From: Xenopus tropicalis
Lineage: Eukaryota > Chordata > Amphibia > Anura > Pipidae
DNA: 64,000 nt
Assembly: GCF_000004195.4 (NCBI RefSeq)
Contig: NC_030679.2
Span: forward strand, 33,097,712 to 33,161,711
Direction of reading: 5' to 3'
How positions within the stretch are numbered: position 1 is the stretch's first letter; each line of letters begins with the position of its first letter. The notes under the pieces were generated by a model. The model searched no databases. It was given only the letters and a program-made list of their open reading frames with translations, and had not been told where the DNA came from. This document shows positions 45,440-55,289 of this stretch, in pieces. Made by a program: the position numbers and the translations under genes.

Positions 45440-45665
45440 TTAGATTTTCAGATCTCACCCACCAGATATTGTGGTGGTGTCACTGTATTTTCTGTATAGG
45501 CACTTGTCTAGGGTAACATAGGGTAACATATACCACCCCCCCACCCCCCCCCCCACCCCCACAGCAAACTAAATCTGCCAAATAAATCTACCAATCTACC
45601 ACAGCTAAGGGGTTCTCTCTTCCACAGTCGGCAGGTAGGGGGCGGCGTTGGGCTGGTGCCTGGGG
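45440..45665. repeat. C-rich low-complexity tract and flanking tandem
   Basis: TAGGGTAACATAGGGTAACA is a short tandem at 45510-45530, directly followed by a (C)nA tract at 45533-45561. GGCAGGTAGGGGGCGGCG follows. May be part of an eroded GC-rich MITE. Confidence 0.6.
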
Positions 45666-46009
45666 CGGTTCAAGTTATAAATACAGTGTTGGTTATGGAA
45701 GTGTGCCCAGGTGACTTGTTACTGAATCTCAGCAGTTTTTTTAAAAATGTAGCCCAAACTATTGTATTCAGCCATTGTAATTTTTACCAACAGCTCTGGA
45801 CAGTGGTGCAGATTTGGTTTAAATTTGGATACGCATTATTATCTATGCAATGGTATGTATTTCTTGTTCGGCTAAAATGGATTTTCAGCTAAGGTCCTAA
45901 TAAGGACTGAAACGACAGAAACGTCGGAATTCTTGTGCAATGTGCTCACAATAAAGAAAGTTGAATCTTAAATAGGATGTACCAGTCGGAAAGCATTTTA
46001 TATATTATA

Positions 46010-46027
46010 CATATATATATATATATA

Positions 46028-46083
<56 letters not shown>
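46010..46083. repeat. (TA)n microsatellite
   Basis: About 74 bases of almost pure TA, interrupted once by CTG at 46028-46030, directly abutting a large palindrome. A short TA run recurs at 46390-46402 beyond the palindrome. Confidence 0.95.
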
Positions 46084-46089
<6 letters not shown>

Positions 46090-46323
46090 CTAGTGAATAT
46101 TGGTGCACACTGGGAATCATTTAAAACATAACTTTTATTATAGTAAATACATTACACGACAGGCCAATGTTTCAGTCTGTATCTAAGACCTTTATAAAGA
46201 CCATAATAAATAAAGGTCTTAGATACAAACCGAAACGTTGGCCTCCCGTGTAATGTATTTACTATAATAAAAGTTATGTTTTAAATGATTCCCGGTGTGC
46301 ACCAATATTCACTAGATTTTTAT
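46084..46323. repeat. 240-bp near-perfect palindrome
   Basis: Left arm begins AAAAATCTAGTGAATATTGG and the right arm ends CCAATATTCACTAGATTTTT. Pairing continues inward over about 110 bases per arm, with a few differences (e.g. AGGCCAATGTTTCAG against CCGAAACGTTGGCCT). A short central AAAGACCATAATAAATAAAG remains. CCGAAACGTTGG-like cores are a known feature of a dispersed repeat in frogs and fish; another, GAAACGTCGG, lies at 45918. Probably a foldback transposon or two inverted repeat copies. Confidence 0.85.
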
Positions 46324-46469
46324 TTTTAATGCTTAATTGGTAGCACCTGGGTCTATGGACTACGCTTAGGAGTGCTGAATCTACGTATCGTATATATATA
46401 TATTCATAATGTAGTAAAAAAAGATAATTATTTATTTGTCAACGTTTCAGCAATACATATGGGGTACAG

Positions 46470-46590
46470 ATGGGGTTTTTTGCCTTCCTCTGGATCAACT
46501 TGTAGTTAGGCAGGTTATATATAGGCATTATGGTTGAACGTGATGGACGTACGTCTTTTTTCAACCCAACTTACTATGTTACTATGTTAC
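46470..46590 (+). mobile_element. LINE 3' tail (CR1/L2-like) with short tandem terminus
   Basis: Contains 'TGCCTTCCTCTGGATCAACT', 'GGTTGAACGTGATGGACG', 'GTCTTTTTTCAACC' and a terminal TACTATGT TACTATGT repeat. These are characteristic of a vertebrate CR1/L2-type retrotransposon 3' end. Only the tail is present; no reverse transcriptase sequence. Plus strand, by the order of the tail. Confidence 0.7.
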
Positions 46591-46735
46591 ATATTGCAGC
46601 TGATTTGCTTGGTCTTGCATAATGTAGTGAAACATAATGTACTGAATAGCCCTGAGATGAATGTGGAGTGGAGAGATGATGAGGTATGAAAGTAGAGAAG
46701 TAGTAATTGCAATGCAAACTCATCATAGCAATATT

Positions 46736-46850
46736 AGGGCTCATTTATGAATTAGTGCAGCTGCCCATAGCAACCAAACAGCAATTGGTTTGGATCAGTC
46801 TACTATTAGGTAGATTATGAAAGCAATGATTGCAAATAAGGAGAAAGGCA
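46736..46850. mobile_element. Fragment of the CAAT-box-like small MITE
   Basis: AGGGCTCATTTATGAATTAG then GCCCATAGCAACCAAACAGC. Matches one arm of the 6615/55719 type; the second arm is absent. Confidence 0.5.
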
Positions 46851-47529
46851 TCAGCCCACAAAATAGCTTCCCTGCACTTGTCTGGTAGTGGGTCATCCTG
46901 AAGTAGGGCAAATGTTGTGGTTATTAAATATGTATTGTTCTAAATATATTTTTATATAAATAATATTTATAAGCTGAAGGATGATGTATGCAAATATTGG
47001 TCAAAAAGCCTCTTGAACCACAATACTTCAAAAAACCTTTAAAATATACAGACAGGCACATACACTGATTCCAAGTTAAACAGTAGTCAAGGACATAAAG
47101 ATGCGGCTCAGGCGTTTGCATACATACGTAAGTACATATATACATCCATAATACATTACATAAATCGATTCAAGACTGTTTGTCAGGGTTAAATGAATTA
47201 CAGGAACATCCAAAAATATTTCATCCGTTTGTCAGAGGCTGAACAAATACCTTCCCTGTTTGTTATTAAGGGACTGACACAAAGCAGATATGGCACAGGC
47301 TGCTGGATCTTTACTTCACATTACCAGTTGGATTGTGTTACTTGCCATAGTATTTTCATGTCACTTTAAATTGTTTCCATAACACATGACGGGGCGCAGC
47401 CTCCTGCTCTTTTGTTCAAACCTGAGACTGACTCGGCATTAACAAATTGCCTGGCTAAACAGGATTTTCCACACTTTGTTCACAACCTTTCACACACAGC
47501 ATGCTCCTTTCTTGTCTTCTTCTATAGTA
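46851..47529. other. Unassigned noncoding sequence
   Basis: No repeat or exon recognised. Confidence 0.4.
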
Positions 47530-47622
47530 CAGGTATGGGATCTATTATCTGGAATCCTGGGGTCCTGGGATTTTTCCCATAATGGGTTTTGCAGTAATTC
47601 GGATCATCGTATCTTTAAAGGC
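47530..47622 (+). mobile_element. CAGGTATGGGA-type MITE, left-end fragment
   Basis: CAGGTATGGGATCTATTATC, then GGAATCCTGGGGTCCTGGGA and GCAGTAATTCGGATCATCG, match the family left end. The sequence then switches to a T2-like element, which truncated or interrupted it. Confidence 0.7.
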
Positions 47623-47800
47623 CCCTCCACCCAAAAACTATTTTTTGCACAGTGCAGATTTCCAATATTCAGTGGTTTTAATGTAATTTGAAAATGCAGT
47701 TGCAACTGAAAGCAGCGTCTGTCTATTTGTGTTCTTTGCACTGCTGGCTCTGACTTCTAACACAGTGTTTAAATAAGGCAGTAATTAGTAAAGGCAAGGA
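47617..47800 (+). mobile_element. T2-like element fragment (TTTAAAGGCCCCTCC)
   Basis: CTTTAAAGGCCCCTCCACCC followed by AAAAACTATTTTTTGCAC and GCAACTGAAAGCAGCGTCTG resembles a T2/Kolobok-type MITE that I recall from Xenopus. The right end was not located. Confidence 0.5.
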
Positions 47801-47868
47801 AATCAATCAAACAAATGTATAAATTCCCATCATTTGGTTCTATACAGTAGGGATAGGCATCTACTGAC

Positions 47869-48545
47869 TGTGCTGGTGGGGTGCTACTGGCAGGTATTAG
47901 GCAGTGCTAGGGGGGTGCTACTGGCAGGTATCAGGCTGTGCTAGTGGGGTGCTACTGGCAGGTATCAGGCAGTGCTAGTGGGGTGCTACTGGCAGGTATC
48001 GGGCAGTGCTAGCGGGTGCTACTGGCAGGTATCAGGCAGTGCTAGTGGGGTGCTACTGGCAGGTATCAGGTAGTGCTAGTGGGGTGCTACTGGCAGGTAT
48101 CAGGCAGTGCTAGTGGGGTGCTACTGGCAGGTATCAGGCAGTGCTAGTGGGGTGCTACTGGCAGGTATCAGGCAGTGCTAGTGGGGTGCTACTGGCAGGT
48201 ATCAGGCAGTGCTAGCGGGATGCTACTGGCAGGTATCAGGCAGTGCTAGTGGGGTGCTACTGGCAGGTATTAGGCAGTGCTAGTGGGGTGCTACTGGCAG
48301 GTATCAGGCAGTGCTAGTGGGGTGGTACTGGCAGGTATCAGGCAGTGCTAGTGGGGTGCTACTGACAGGTATCGGGCAGTGCTAGCGGGTGCTACTGGCA
48401 GGTATCAGGCAGTGCTAGTGGGGTGCTACTGGCAGGTATCAGGCAGTGCTAGTGGGGTGCTACTGGCAGGTATCAGGCAGTGCTAGTGGGGTGCTACTGG
48501 CAGGTATCAGGCAGTGCTAGTGGGGTGCTACTGGCAGGTAACAGG
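47869..48545. repeat. 34-bp minisatellite, array 1
   Basis: About twenty units of GGGGTGCTACTGGCAGGTAT plus CAGGCAGTGCTAGT, contiguous with no spacers. Some units are 32 bp, lacking two G's (AGCGGGTGCT). Variant units (TATCGGG, AGGTAGTG, GCGGGATG) form a pattern repeated in arrays 2 and 3. Confidence 0.95.
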
Positions 48546-48790
48546 CAGGATGTCTGTCTCTGCATTAGAATAAAGGCCGACTGCAGGCTGAAGCTATTGG
48601 AACTGTGTACTTACCTACTCAACTGGGAAACCCTGCAGTCATTGCCATAGGCTTATTATTCTTTCACTTGACTAACAGTATACTGATAACAAAGCTCATT
48701 TATATTAAAAGGCTCTTTAACCAATGCGTTTATGAGAAAGGAAAAATGAATTAATCTCCATTGAAACTATCACTGAGATCTTTTAGAAAA

Positions 48791-49439
48791 CAGGTATGGG
48801 ATCTGTTATCCAAAATGCTTGGGACCTGTAGTTTTCTGGATAAAGGGGATCTTTCTGTAAATTGGATCTCCATACTTTCAAGGGCCCATTCATTAAACCA
48901 CAATTTTTGGATGGTTAAAATCCAGATTGGAAAAAATTCGGAGTAACCATGATAATTTCTTATCAAAAACCTTTCTGGCTTTGAAACTGTCAATGTATAA
49001 TTTTGGAAGCCTTGCATAGGACTCAATGGCACTCTACAGATCCAACCTGGCCAAAAGATAGTCACAATACCAAAGCTTGAATAAATTCCGAAATGGTCGT
49101 AGCCTTTGCGAAAAATACGACTTTTTCATGGAAGTTAACAAAAACCACAAAAAAGTCATGGAATTTTAACGAAATTATCATGGACATTTCAAAAGGACAT
49201 GTCTACTAAAAAATATTTTTAATGTTGAATATGCCAAATAGCATTGCTTTGCCTCCGAAAATGATTAATTATATTGTATTTGGGATCAAGTACAAGGTTC
49301 TGTTTTGTTATTACAGAGAAAAGGGAAATTATTTTTTAAAAGTTTAATTATATGATTAAAATGGGGTCTATAGGAGATGGCCTTCTCATAAATGAGAGCT
49401 TTCTGGATAACTGGTTTCAGGATAAGGGGTCCCATACTT
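48791..49439 (+). mobile_element. CAGGTATGGGA-type MITE with nested element, copy 1
   Basis: Left CAGGTATGGGATCTGTTATC and right GGATAAGGGGTCCCATACTT. Host blocks are split around about 48880-49195. The 61-codon frame overlapping the left end is duplicated in copy 2 because the DNA is duplicated; it is not a gene. Confidence 0.85.
48880..49195. mobile_element. Nested element (AAGGGCCCATTCATTAAA), copy 1
   Basis: Interrupts the host MITE exactly where the 26186-26405 insertion interrupts its own host, after CATACTT and before GTCTACT/GTCTGCT. Contains AAATTCCGAAATGGTCG and ATACGACTTTTTCATGG. It lacks the 45-base piece that copy 2 retains at 50657-50701. Confidence 0.6.
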
Positions 49440-49606
49440 ATATGAATTTTGACATTGTGATAACTATAATTGCCAGGACAAAATCTTGAAAGTCTGATTT
49501 GTTTCCACGTTAAAGTTTGCCTTCAAATTAACATTTAGTATGATGTAGAGAGTGGAATTCTGAGACAATATGCAATTGATTTCATGTTGTGTTTTTTTAG
49601 TTGTTT

Positions 49607-50240
49607 GTGGGGTGCTACTGGCAGGTATCGGGCAGTGCTAGCGGGTGCTACTGGCAGGTATCAGGCAGTGCTAGTGGGGTGCTACTGGCAGGTATCAGGT
49701 AGTGCTAGTGGGGTGCTACTGGCAGGTATCAGGCAGTGCTAGTGGGGTGCTACTGGCAGGTATCAGGCAGTGCTAGTGGGGTGCTACTGGCAGGCATCAG
49801 GCAGTGCTAGTGGGGTGCTACTGGCAGGTATCAGGCAGTGCTAGCGGGATGCTACTGGCAGGTATCAGGCAGTGCTAGTGGGGTGCTACTGGCAGGTATC
49901 AGGCAGTGCTAGTGGGGTGCTACTGGCAGGTATCAGGCAGTGCTAGCGGGTGCTACTGGCAGGTATCAGGCAGTGCTAGTGGGGTGGTACTGGCAGGTAT
50001 CAGGCAGTGCTAGTGGGGTGCTACTGACAGGTATCGGGCAGTGCTAGCGGGTGCTACTGGCAGGTATCAGGCAGTGCTAGTGGGGTGCTACTGGCAGGTA
50101 TCAGGCAGTGCTAGTGGGGTGCTACTGGCAGGTATCAGGCAGTGCTAGCGGGTGCTACTGGCAGGTATCAGGCAGTGCTAGTGGGGTGCTACTGGCAGGT
50201 ATCAGGCAGTGCTAGTGGGGTGCTACTGGCAGGTAACAGG
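49607..50240. repeat. 34-bp minisatellite, array 2
   Basis: About nineteen units. It begins abruptly after TTTTTAGTTGTTT of a truncated T2 MITE, and its first units match array 1 from 47978 onward, variant for variant. Confidence 0.95.
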
Positions 50241-51346
50241 CAGGATGTCTGTCTCTGCATTAGAATAAAGGCCGACTGCAGGCTGAAGCTATTGGAACTG
50301 TGTACTTACCTACTCAACTGGGAAACCCTGCAGTCATTGCCATAGGCTTATTATTCTTTCACTTGACTAACAGTATACTGATAACAAAGCTCATTTATAT
50401 TAAAAGGCTCTTTAACCAATGCGTTTATGAGAAAGGAAAAATGAATTAATCTCCATTGAAACTATCACTGAGATCTTTTAGAAAACAGGTATGGGATCTG
50501 TTATCCAAAATGCTTGGGACCTGTAGTTTTCTGGATAAAGGGGATCTTTCTGTAAATTGGATCTCCATACTTTCAAGGGCCCTTTCATTAAACCACAATT
50601 TTTGGATGGTTAAAATCCAGATTGGAAAAAATTCGGAGTAACCATGATAATTTCTTTTTTCGGTCGTACGAAAATATCATGTTCAGATCGTTCGTAGACG
50701 GCGCAAAAACCTTTCTGGCTTTGAAACCGTCAATGTATGATTTTGGAAGCCTTGCATAGGACTCAATGGCACTCTACAGATCCAACCTGGCCAAAAGATA
50801 GTCACAATACCAAAGCTTGAATAAATTCCGAAATGGTCGTAGCCTTTGCGAAAAATACGACTTTTTCATGGAAGTTAACAAAAACCACAAAAAAGTCATG
50901 GAATTTTAACGAAATTATCGTGGACATTTCAAAAGGACATGTCTACTAAAAAATATTTTTAATGTTGAATATGCCAAATAGCATTGCTTTGCCTCCGAAA
51001 ATGATTAATTATATTGTATTTGGGATCAAGTACAAGGTTCTGTTTTGTTATTACAGAGAAAAGGGAAATCATTTTTTAAAAGTTTAATTATATGATTAAA
51101 ATGGGGTCTATAGGAGATGGCCTTCTCATAAATGAGAGCTTTCTGGATAACTGGTTTCAGGATAAGGGGTCCCATACTTATATGAATTTTGACATTGTGA
51201 TAACTATAATTGCCAGGACAAAATCTTGAAAGTCTGATTTGTTTCCACGTTAAAGTTTGCCTTCAAATTAACATTTAGTATGATGTAGAGAGTGGAATTC
51301 TGAGACAATATGCAATTGATTTCATGTTGTGTTTTTTTAGTTGTTT
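50241..51346. repeat. Segmental tandem duplication, copy 2 (unique part)
   Basis: Near-identical to 48546-49606: offset 1695 bases before the indel and 1740 after it. Copy 2 retains a 45-base segment with TCGGTCGTACGAAAATATC and CGTTCGTAGACGGCGC. Confidence 0.93.
50486..51179 (+). mobile_element. CAGGTATGGGA-type MITE with nested element, copy 2
   Basis: Same structure as 48791-49439, carried along by the tandem duplication and not inserted independently. The nested element is at about 50575-50935. Confidence 0.85.
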
Positions 51347-51593
51347 GTGGGGTGCTACTGGCAGGTATCGGGCAGTGCTAGCGGGTGCTACTGGCAGGTA
51401 TCAGGCAGTGCTAGTGGGGTGCTACTGGCAGGTATCAGGTAGTGCTAGTGGGGTGCTACTGGCAGGTATCAGGCAGTGCTAGTGGGGTGCTACTGGCAGG
51501 TATCAGGCAGTGCTAGTGGGGTGCTACTGGCAGGCATCAGGCAGTGCTAGTGGGGTGCTACTGGCAGGTATCAGGCAGTGCTAGCGGGATGCT
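51347..51593. repeat. 34-bp minisatellite, array 3 (truncated)
   Basis: About seven units, identical to the first seven of array 2, including the rare GGCATCAGG variant. It stops within a unit after CGGGATGCT and joins TGTTTCCACGTTAAAG, which lies upstream of the T2 MITE start in copies 1 and 2. Confidence 0.95.
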
Positions 51594-51985
51594 TGTTTCC
51601 ACGTTAAAGTTTGCCTTCAAATTAACATTTAGTATGATGTAGAGAGTGGAATTCTGAGACAATATGCAATTGATTTCATGTTGTGTTTTTTTAGTTGTTT
51701 AAGTTATTTTTTATTCAGCAGCTTTCCAGTTTGGCATTTCAGCAGTTATATGGTTGCTAGGGTCCAGTTGACCTTAGCAACCTGGCAGTAGCCTCAATGA
51801 GAGACTGAAAAATTTATAGGAGAGTGACTGAATAAATAAGATAAGTAATAAAAAGTAACAGTTAAAATAAAATTGTAGCATAAAGCAATAGTTTTTTTGG
51901 CTGCTGGGGCCAGTGACTCCCATTTGAAAGCTAGAAAAGGCAGAAGAGGAAGGCCAAGAATTAAAAACTATACAAAATAGACTGT
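51594..51985 (-). mobile_element. T2/Kolobok-type MITE, reverse, intact beyond the duplication
   Basis: Begins AAAGTTTGCCTTCAAATTAA, then passes through TTTTTAGTTGTTTAAGTTA where copies 1 and 2 break off. Includes GGTTGCTAGGGTCCAG, AATAAGTAATAAAAAGTAAC and GGGGCCAGTGACTCCCATTT, inverses of the family blocks. It shows the uninterrupted MITE sequence and so defines the duplication breakpoint. The right end is approximate. Confidence 0.78.
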
Positions 51986-52784
51986 AAGAAAAAACAAAAA
52001 TAATCCTGCTAGTGACATGGATTTGTTTGTGGGATATACACACTAATACAAATATTAGTTTTATTTGGAATTTCTTGCAGTAAGTGTAAGGGTCAGTTTG
52101 CCCAAAGCAAAAATATATAGTTGAAATACATGAAATGGACAGTTAATAGGATACGTTCAAGCTACAATGCTGGGATGGATTACTGTGAATGGATATTATA
52201 TCTGTAATTTCATTTAAATTAAATTAAGTTTCAGAGAGTTATGGGGTGCAAGTGGGAAATATTTAGGGAAGGTTTATGTCTGCCTTTTGGTGGGTTTGAC
52301 AGACTGGCATGTGGTAAGCAGGATGTAAAGGCAATAATTCCCCCTCCTCACCCCCCCCCCCCCCCCCCCCCCCCCCAGTGTTTTAGTCATTTGGGTCTAA
52401 TCAGGTTTCTTTAACAAATCCCTTACCATGTAGATTTATACTTTAATATCTAAATATGGTTCTGTTCTTTGTTAAATGATGCGTCCTGTTTTTCCCATCC
52501 AGTCTACTCATCAATCTTTTATCCCCTCTGTTTTACATTTCCCGTTCTCCTTTTTATCTTGAGCCATCGTTCTGTACAATCTACAGCTGTCTTTCATTGC
52601 CAAATGTGTTTGGGCCTTCCACCCGTCTTAATGGGATCTTTTTGTGAGATGAACCCAACTTTTATTATCAGATTATTCCCTTCCTTTACAGCAAATTAAC
52701 CAGTGAATCCACTCTGCTTTTTCCATAGCTGCATTTCATGAATGATTGGAATGTTCATATTTGCTTTGAACTTTTTTTTTTCTC
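51986..52784. other. Unassigned sequence with a 26-base poly-C run
   Basis: The poly-C run is at 52351-52376. No repeat family or exon is recognised in the rest; the 76-codon frame at 52469-52699 has no domain. Confidence 0.45.
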
Positions 52785-53240
52785 CTAACCAATTGGCAAT
52801 TTGCTTGATATTTCTACTGCAAGTTAGGAAGCAAAAGCAAAGATCTGTCTGGTCGCTTTAGTTTGCTGAACTTCTCCTAGCCAATCAACAGTTTGATTTG
52901 ATATTTCTACTGCAAGTTAGGAAGCAAAAGCAAAGATCTGTCTGGTCGCTTTAGTTTGCTGAACTTCTCCTAAACAATCAGCAGTTTGATTTGATATTTC
53001 TACTGCAAGTTAGGAAGCAAAAGCAAAGATCTGTCTGGTCGCTTTAGTTTGCTGAACTTCTCCTAGCCAATCAGCAGTTTGATTTGATATTTCTACTGCA
53101 AGTTAGGAAGCAAAAGCAAAGATCTGTCTGGTCGCTTTAGTTTGCTGAACTTCTCCTAAACAATCAGCAGTTTGATTTGATATTTCTACTGCAAGTTAGG
53201 AAGCAAAAACAATGATCTGGCTGGTTGCTTCAGGTAGCAG
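52785..53240. repeat. 93-bp tandem repeat, about five units
   Basis: GATATTTCTACTGCAAGTTA recurs at 52807, 52900, 52993, 53086 and 53179, exactly 93 bases apart. Each unit includes GGAAGCAAAAGCAAAGATCT, GTCTGGTCGCTTTAGTTTGC and a variable CCTAGCCAATCA / CCTAAACAATCA segment. The outer units are more diverged than the inner three. The two variants alternate, suggesting a 186-bp higher-order unit. Confidence 0.95.
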
Positions 53241-53264
53241 GTAACATCAGGTAGTGTGTACTTG

Positions 53265-53515
53265 CAGTGTCAGACTGGAGTGTCCAGGGCCCACCAGGGC
53301 TGTCACCTCAGGGGCCCTCACCCCAGTCACTAACCCCTCCATTTGTAAAACCTGGCTGCCAGCCTCCACTCCCCCACGCACTGCACAATTTGTACTTTCC
53401 CCTTGCAGGGGTAAGGGTGGAGTGCCGCAAGTTTTAAATCGGAAGTGGGCCTGGGTTGGCGGGGCACACAAGGTTTTTTGTTTTTTTTTGTGCTGTAAAA
53501 AAAAGTGAGTGTCGG
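53265..53515 (+). mobile_element. CAGGGTCGGACTGGG hAT family, right end eroded
   Basis: CAGTGTCAGACTGGAGTG followed by CAGGGCCCACCAGGGCTG and CCTCAGGGGCCC matches the left half of the 3316 copy. The right terminus is not clear; GAGTGTCGGCCCTTGCCC near 53507 might be a remnant. No 8-bp duplication found. Plus- and minus-strand frames here (66-138 codons) are repeat-derived. Confidence 0.6.
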
Positions 53516-54524
53516 CCCTTGCCCAAACAATGAATTTAAAAAATTGGTTAAAACAAGCCCTATTCATTGAGCTTATGTTGAAAAAGGGGGTATGCAACCT
53601 CTTTAAAATCACCTTCAGCAAGCATGAATACTGTCCATCTCCCTTCCAGTGCATTTGGCCCAATGGGTCCCCATGAGGGGAAGGCTTTCTTTAGTTCTTG
53701 CTGAATATGCATCATTTCCCAATGATAATTACAGTCTCTCGGCACACAACATATTTACCCAAAGTGTTTTGTTCGCAGTAGTTGTCACAAGGCACATTAT
53801 GCATTATTTTTAGTTGTTCTGGGGATATGAACGAGATACTAAACAAAAGCTCGGAGAATATCAAGAAAACAGCTGTTCCTCATTGCGCTGCTGCTGCTTA
53901 AAGCTACTGCTGGTGTTTGTCATCTGCCACTTTTCCTTAATCCTTGCCACAGCCTTTCCTAATGCTTCAGTGTGACGTATTCAGTGCTGTAGCTTATGCA
54001 GCTGAATATTTGGGGTTTGCTGCTACAGAAAGAACAGATGGATCTCAGGGCACCTGGTGTTTGTTTTTTTCAAAGTGTCCGTCATTGCATTACTTGGTTT
54101 ATGGTAAATCTCTGGTTTTGTATAGTGAGGAATAGGAGGGAAGTAATGGATACAGGACATTTCATTGTTTAGTCCAGTTTACTGCACTGTAAAGGCAGTT
54201 GTGTACAGTGGGGAGCAGGGCGCCGAGATGAAATGAATATAGGACTTTGCACTTGTGTTTGGCTCAGGAGTGTTGTTTAACTCCAGCTTACTGCAGAAGT
54301 ACATGGGATATTTGCATTAAAAGCCATCATTAGTAAGGACTAGAGTATAATAACAGCACGGATTGCCAGCACTTAATGCTGTTTTATCATGGATGGATTC
54401 ATTCAGCTCCTTGCTAGATAAACCAACCCTGAGCAATGAACTAAGAGTATGTGTGTGTGACTTTAATATATTAACGCCCTGATGCAATAAATTTTCTAAT
54501 CCCCCTTCTTTTGTACACATTATA
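53516..54524. other. Unassigned sequence; candidate conserved segment 53780-54030
   Basis: No repeat recognised. 53780-54030 has CAGCTG, GCTGCTGCTGCTT and TGTGACGT motifs in even-composition sequence. It could be a conserved regulatory element; no splice-flanked exon is seen. Confidence 0.35.
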
Positions 54525-54743
54525 CAGGTATGAGACCCGTTATCCAGAATGGGTTTTTGTGAATAGGTTGTCTTTCTGTAATTTGGATCACCATACTTTA
54601 AGTCTAGTTTGCCTCCGCTAAAGATGAACTATATCTCAGTTAGAATCAAATACAAGGTACTGGTTTCTGGAGTCTAGAGTAATGGCCTTCCTGTAATTTG
54701 GAGTTTTCTGCAACAGGTTTCTGTATAACAGATCCCTTACCTG
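54525..54743 (+). mobile_element. CAGGTATGGGA-type MITE, internally shortened
   Basis: Ends CAGGTATGAGACCCGTTATC and GTATAACAGATCCCTTACCTG are inverted and flanked by TA on both sides. The TTTAAACATTAAAT block is missing, so it is about 219 bp against about 320 for a full copy. Confidence 0.82.
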
Positions 54744-55289
54744 TACTAGATTCACTAGTTGGTATAGGAAGAATTTTGTGATATAGGAAATATTACCCTT
54801 AATAGTTGGCATTTTTTTTTAATATTGCTTAAGTAAGCACCATTTACTAGGGACAATTCAAATGAGAATCTTGCAGCTAAAATAATTATATGGCTTATTA
54901 ATCAGCAAATGAACCAACTCATTGTTATACGTTCATTGTTATAAAAGAGGAATTGGTCTGATTAAAAGTATATATTTATAAGCTGAATTGGGCTGCGCCA
55001 TCATTGTATAGAAGCACATTTTTATGACTATGGGGGTCATTTATCAATTCACTAGACAGAAGTTTTAGAACACAATGGAACGCACAATCATGAGTACTTA
55101 GTTACAGAGCATTTGCATGATGGGGTTCTATCTGGTGCAATGTACAAGCCTTAGCCCTATTGATTTAATGCAGTGCTGTAATTAACATCTGGTAAACTTA
55201 ATCTGACATTTTTTCTAGCCAGTTTAGAGTAGTACATCATTACAAGATGTTTAGTCAGGAAATGTATTTTCAGCTGACTGAAGCACGTT
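54744..55289. other. Mostly unassigned; small MITE-like end at 55029
   Basis: ATGGGGGTCATTTATCAATTC near 55029 resembles the outer end of small MITEs. No matching second end was found. Confidence 0.35.

Larger units (their letters stand above)
48546..49606. repeat. Segmental tandem duplication, copy 1 (unique part)
   Basis: Runs from GGATGTCTGTCTCTGC to TTTTTTTAGTTGTTT and is repeated at 50241-51346 with only a handful of substitutions (e.g. CCCATTC/CCCTTTC, AACTGTC/AACCGTC, TTATCATGG/TTATCGTGG). One 45-base segment is present only in copy 2. It contains a CAGGTATGGGA MITE with a nested insertion and the start of a T2 MITE. Confidence 0.93.

Noticed and set aside
48761..50641. Two almost identical 61-codon frames (48761-48946 and 50456-50641)
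   Set aside because: Identity is explained by the DNA-level tandem duplication; the frames cross a MITE end.
47869..51593. CRISPR-like array of 34-bp repeats
   Set aside because: Units are contiguous with no unique spacers, and the context is vertebrate; it is a minisatellite.
52785..53240. 93-bp repeat as a protein repeat (31 codons)
   Set aside because: Units contain stops in the frames examined and have no start or domain; divisibility by three is coincidental.
53247..53663. 138-codon minus-strand frame
   Set aside because: Covers an eroded hAT MITE and its flank; no recognised domain.
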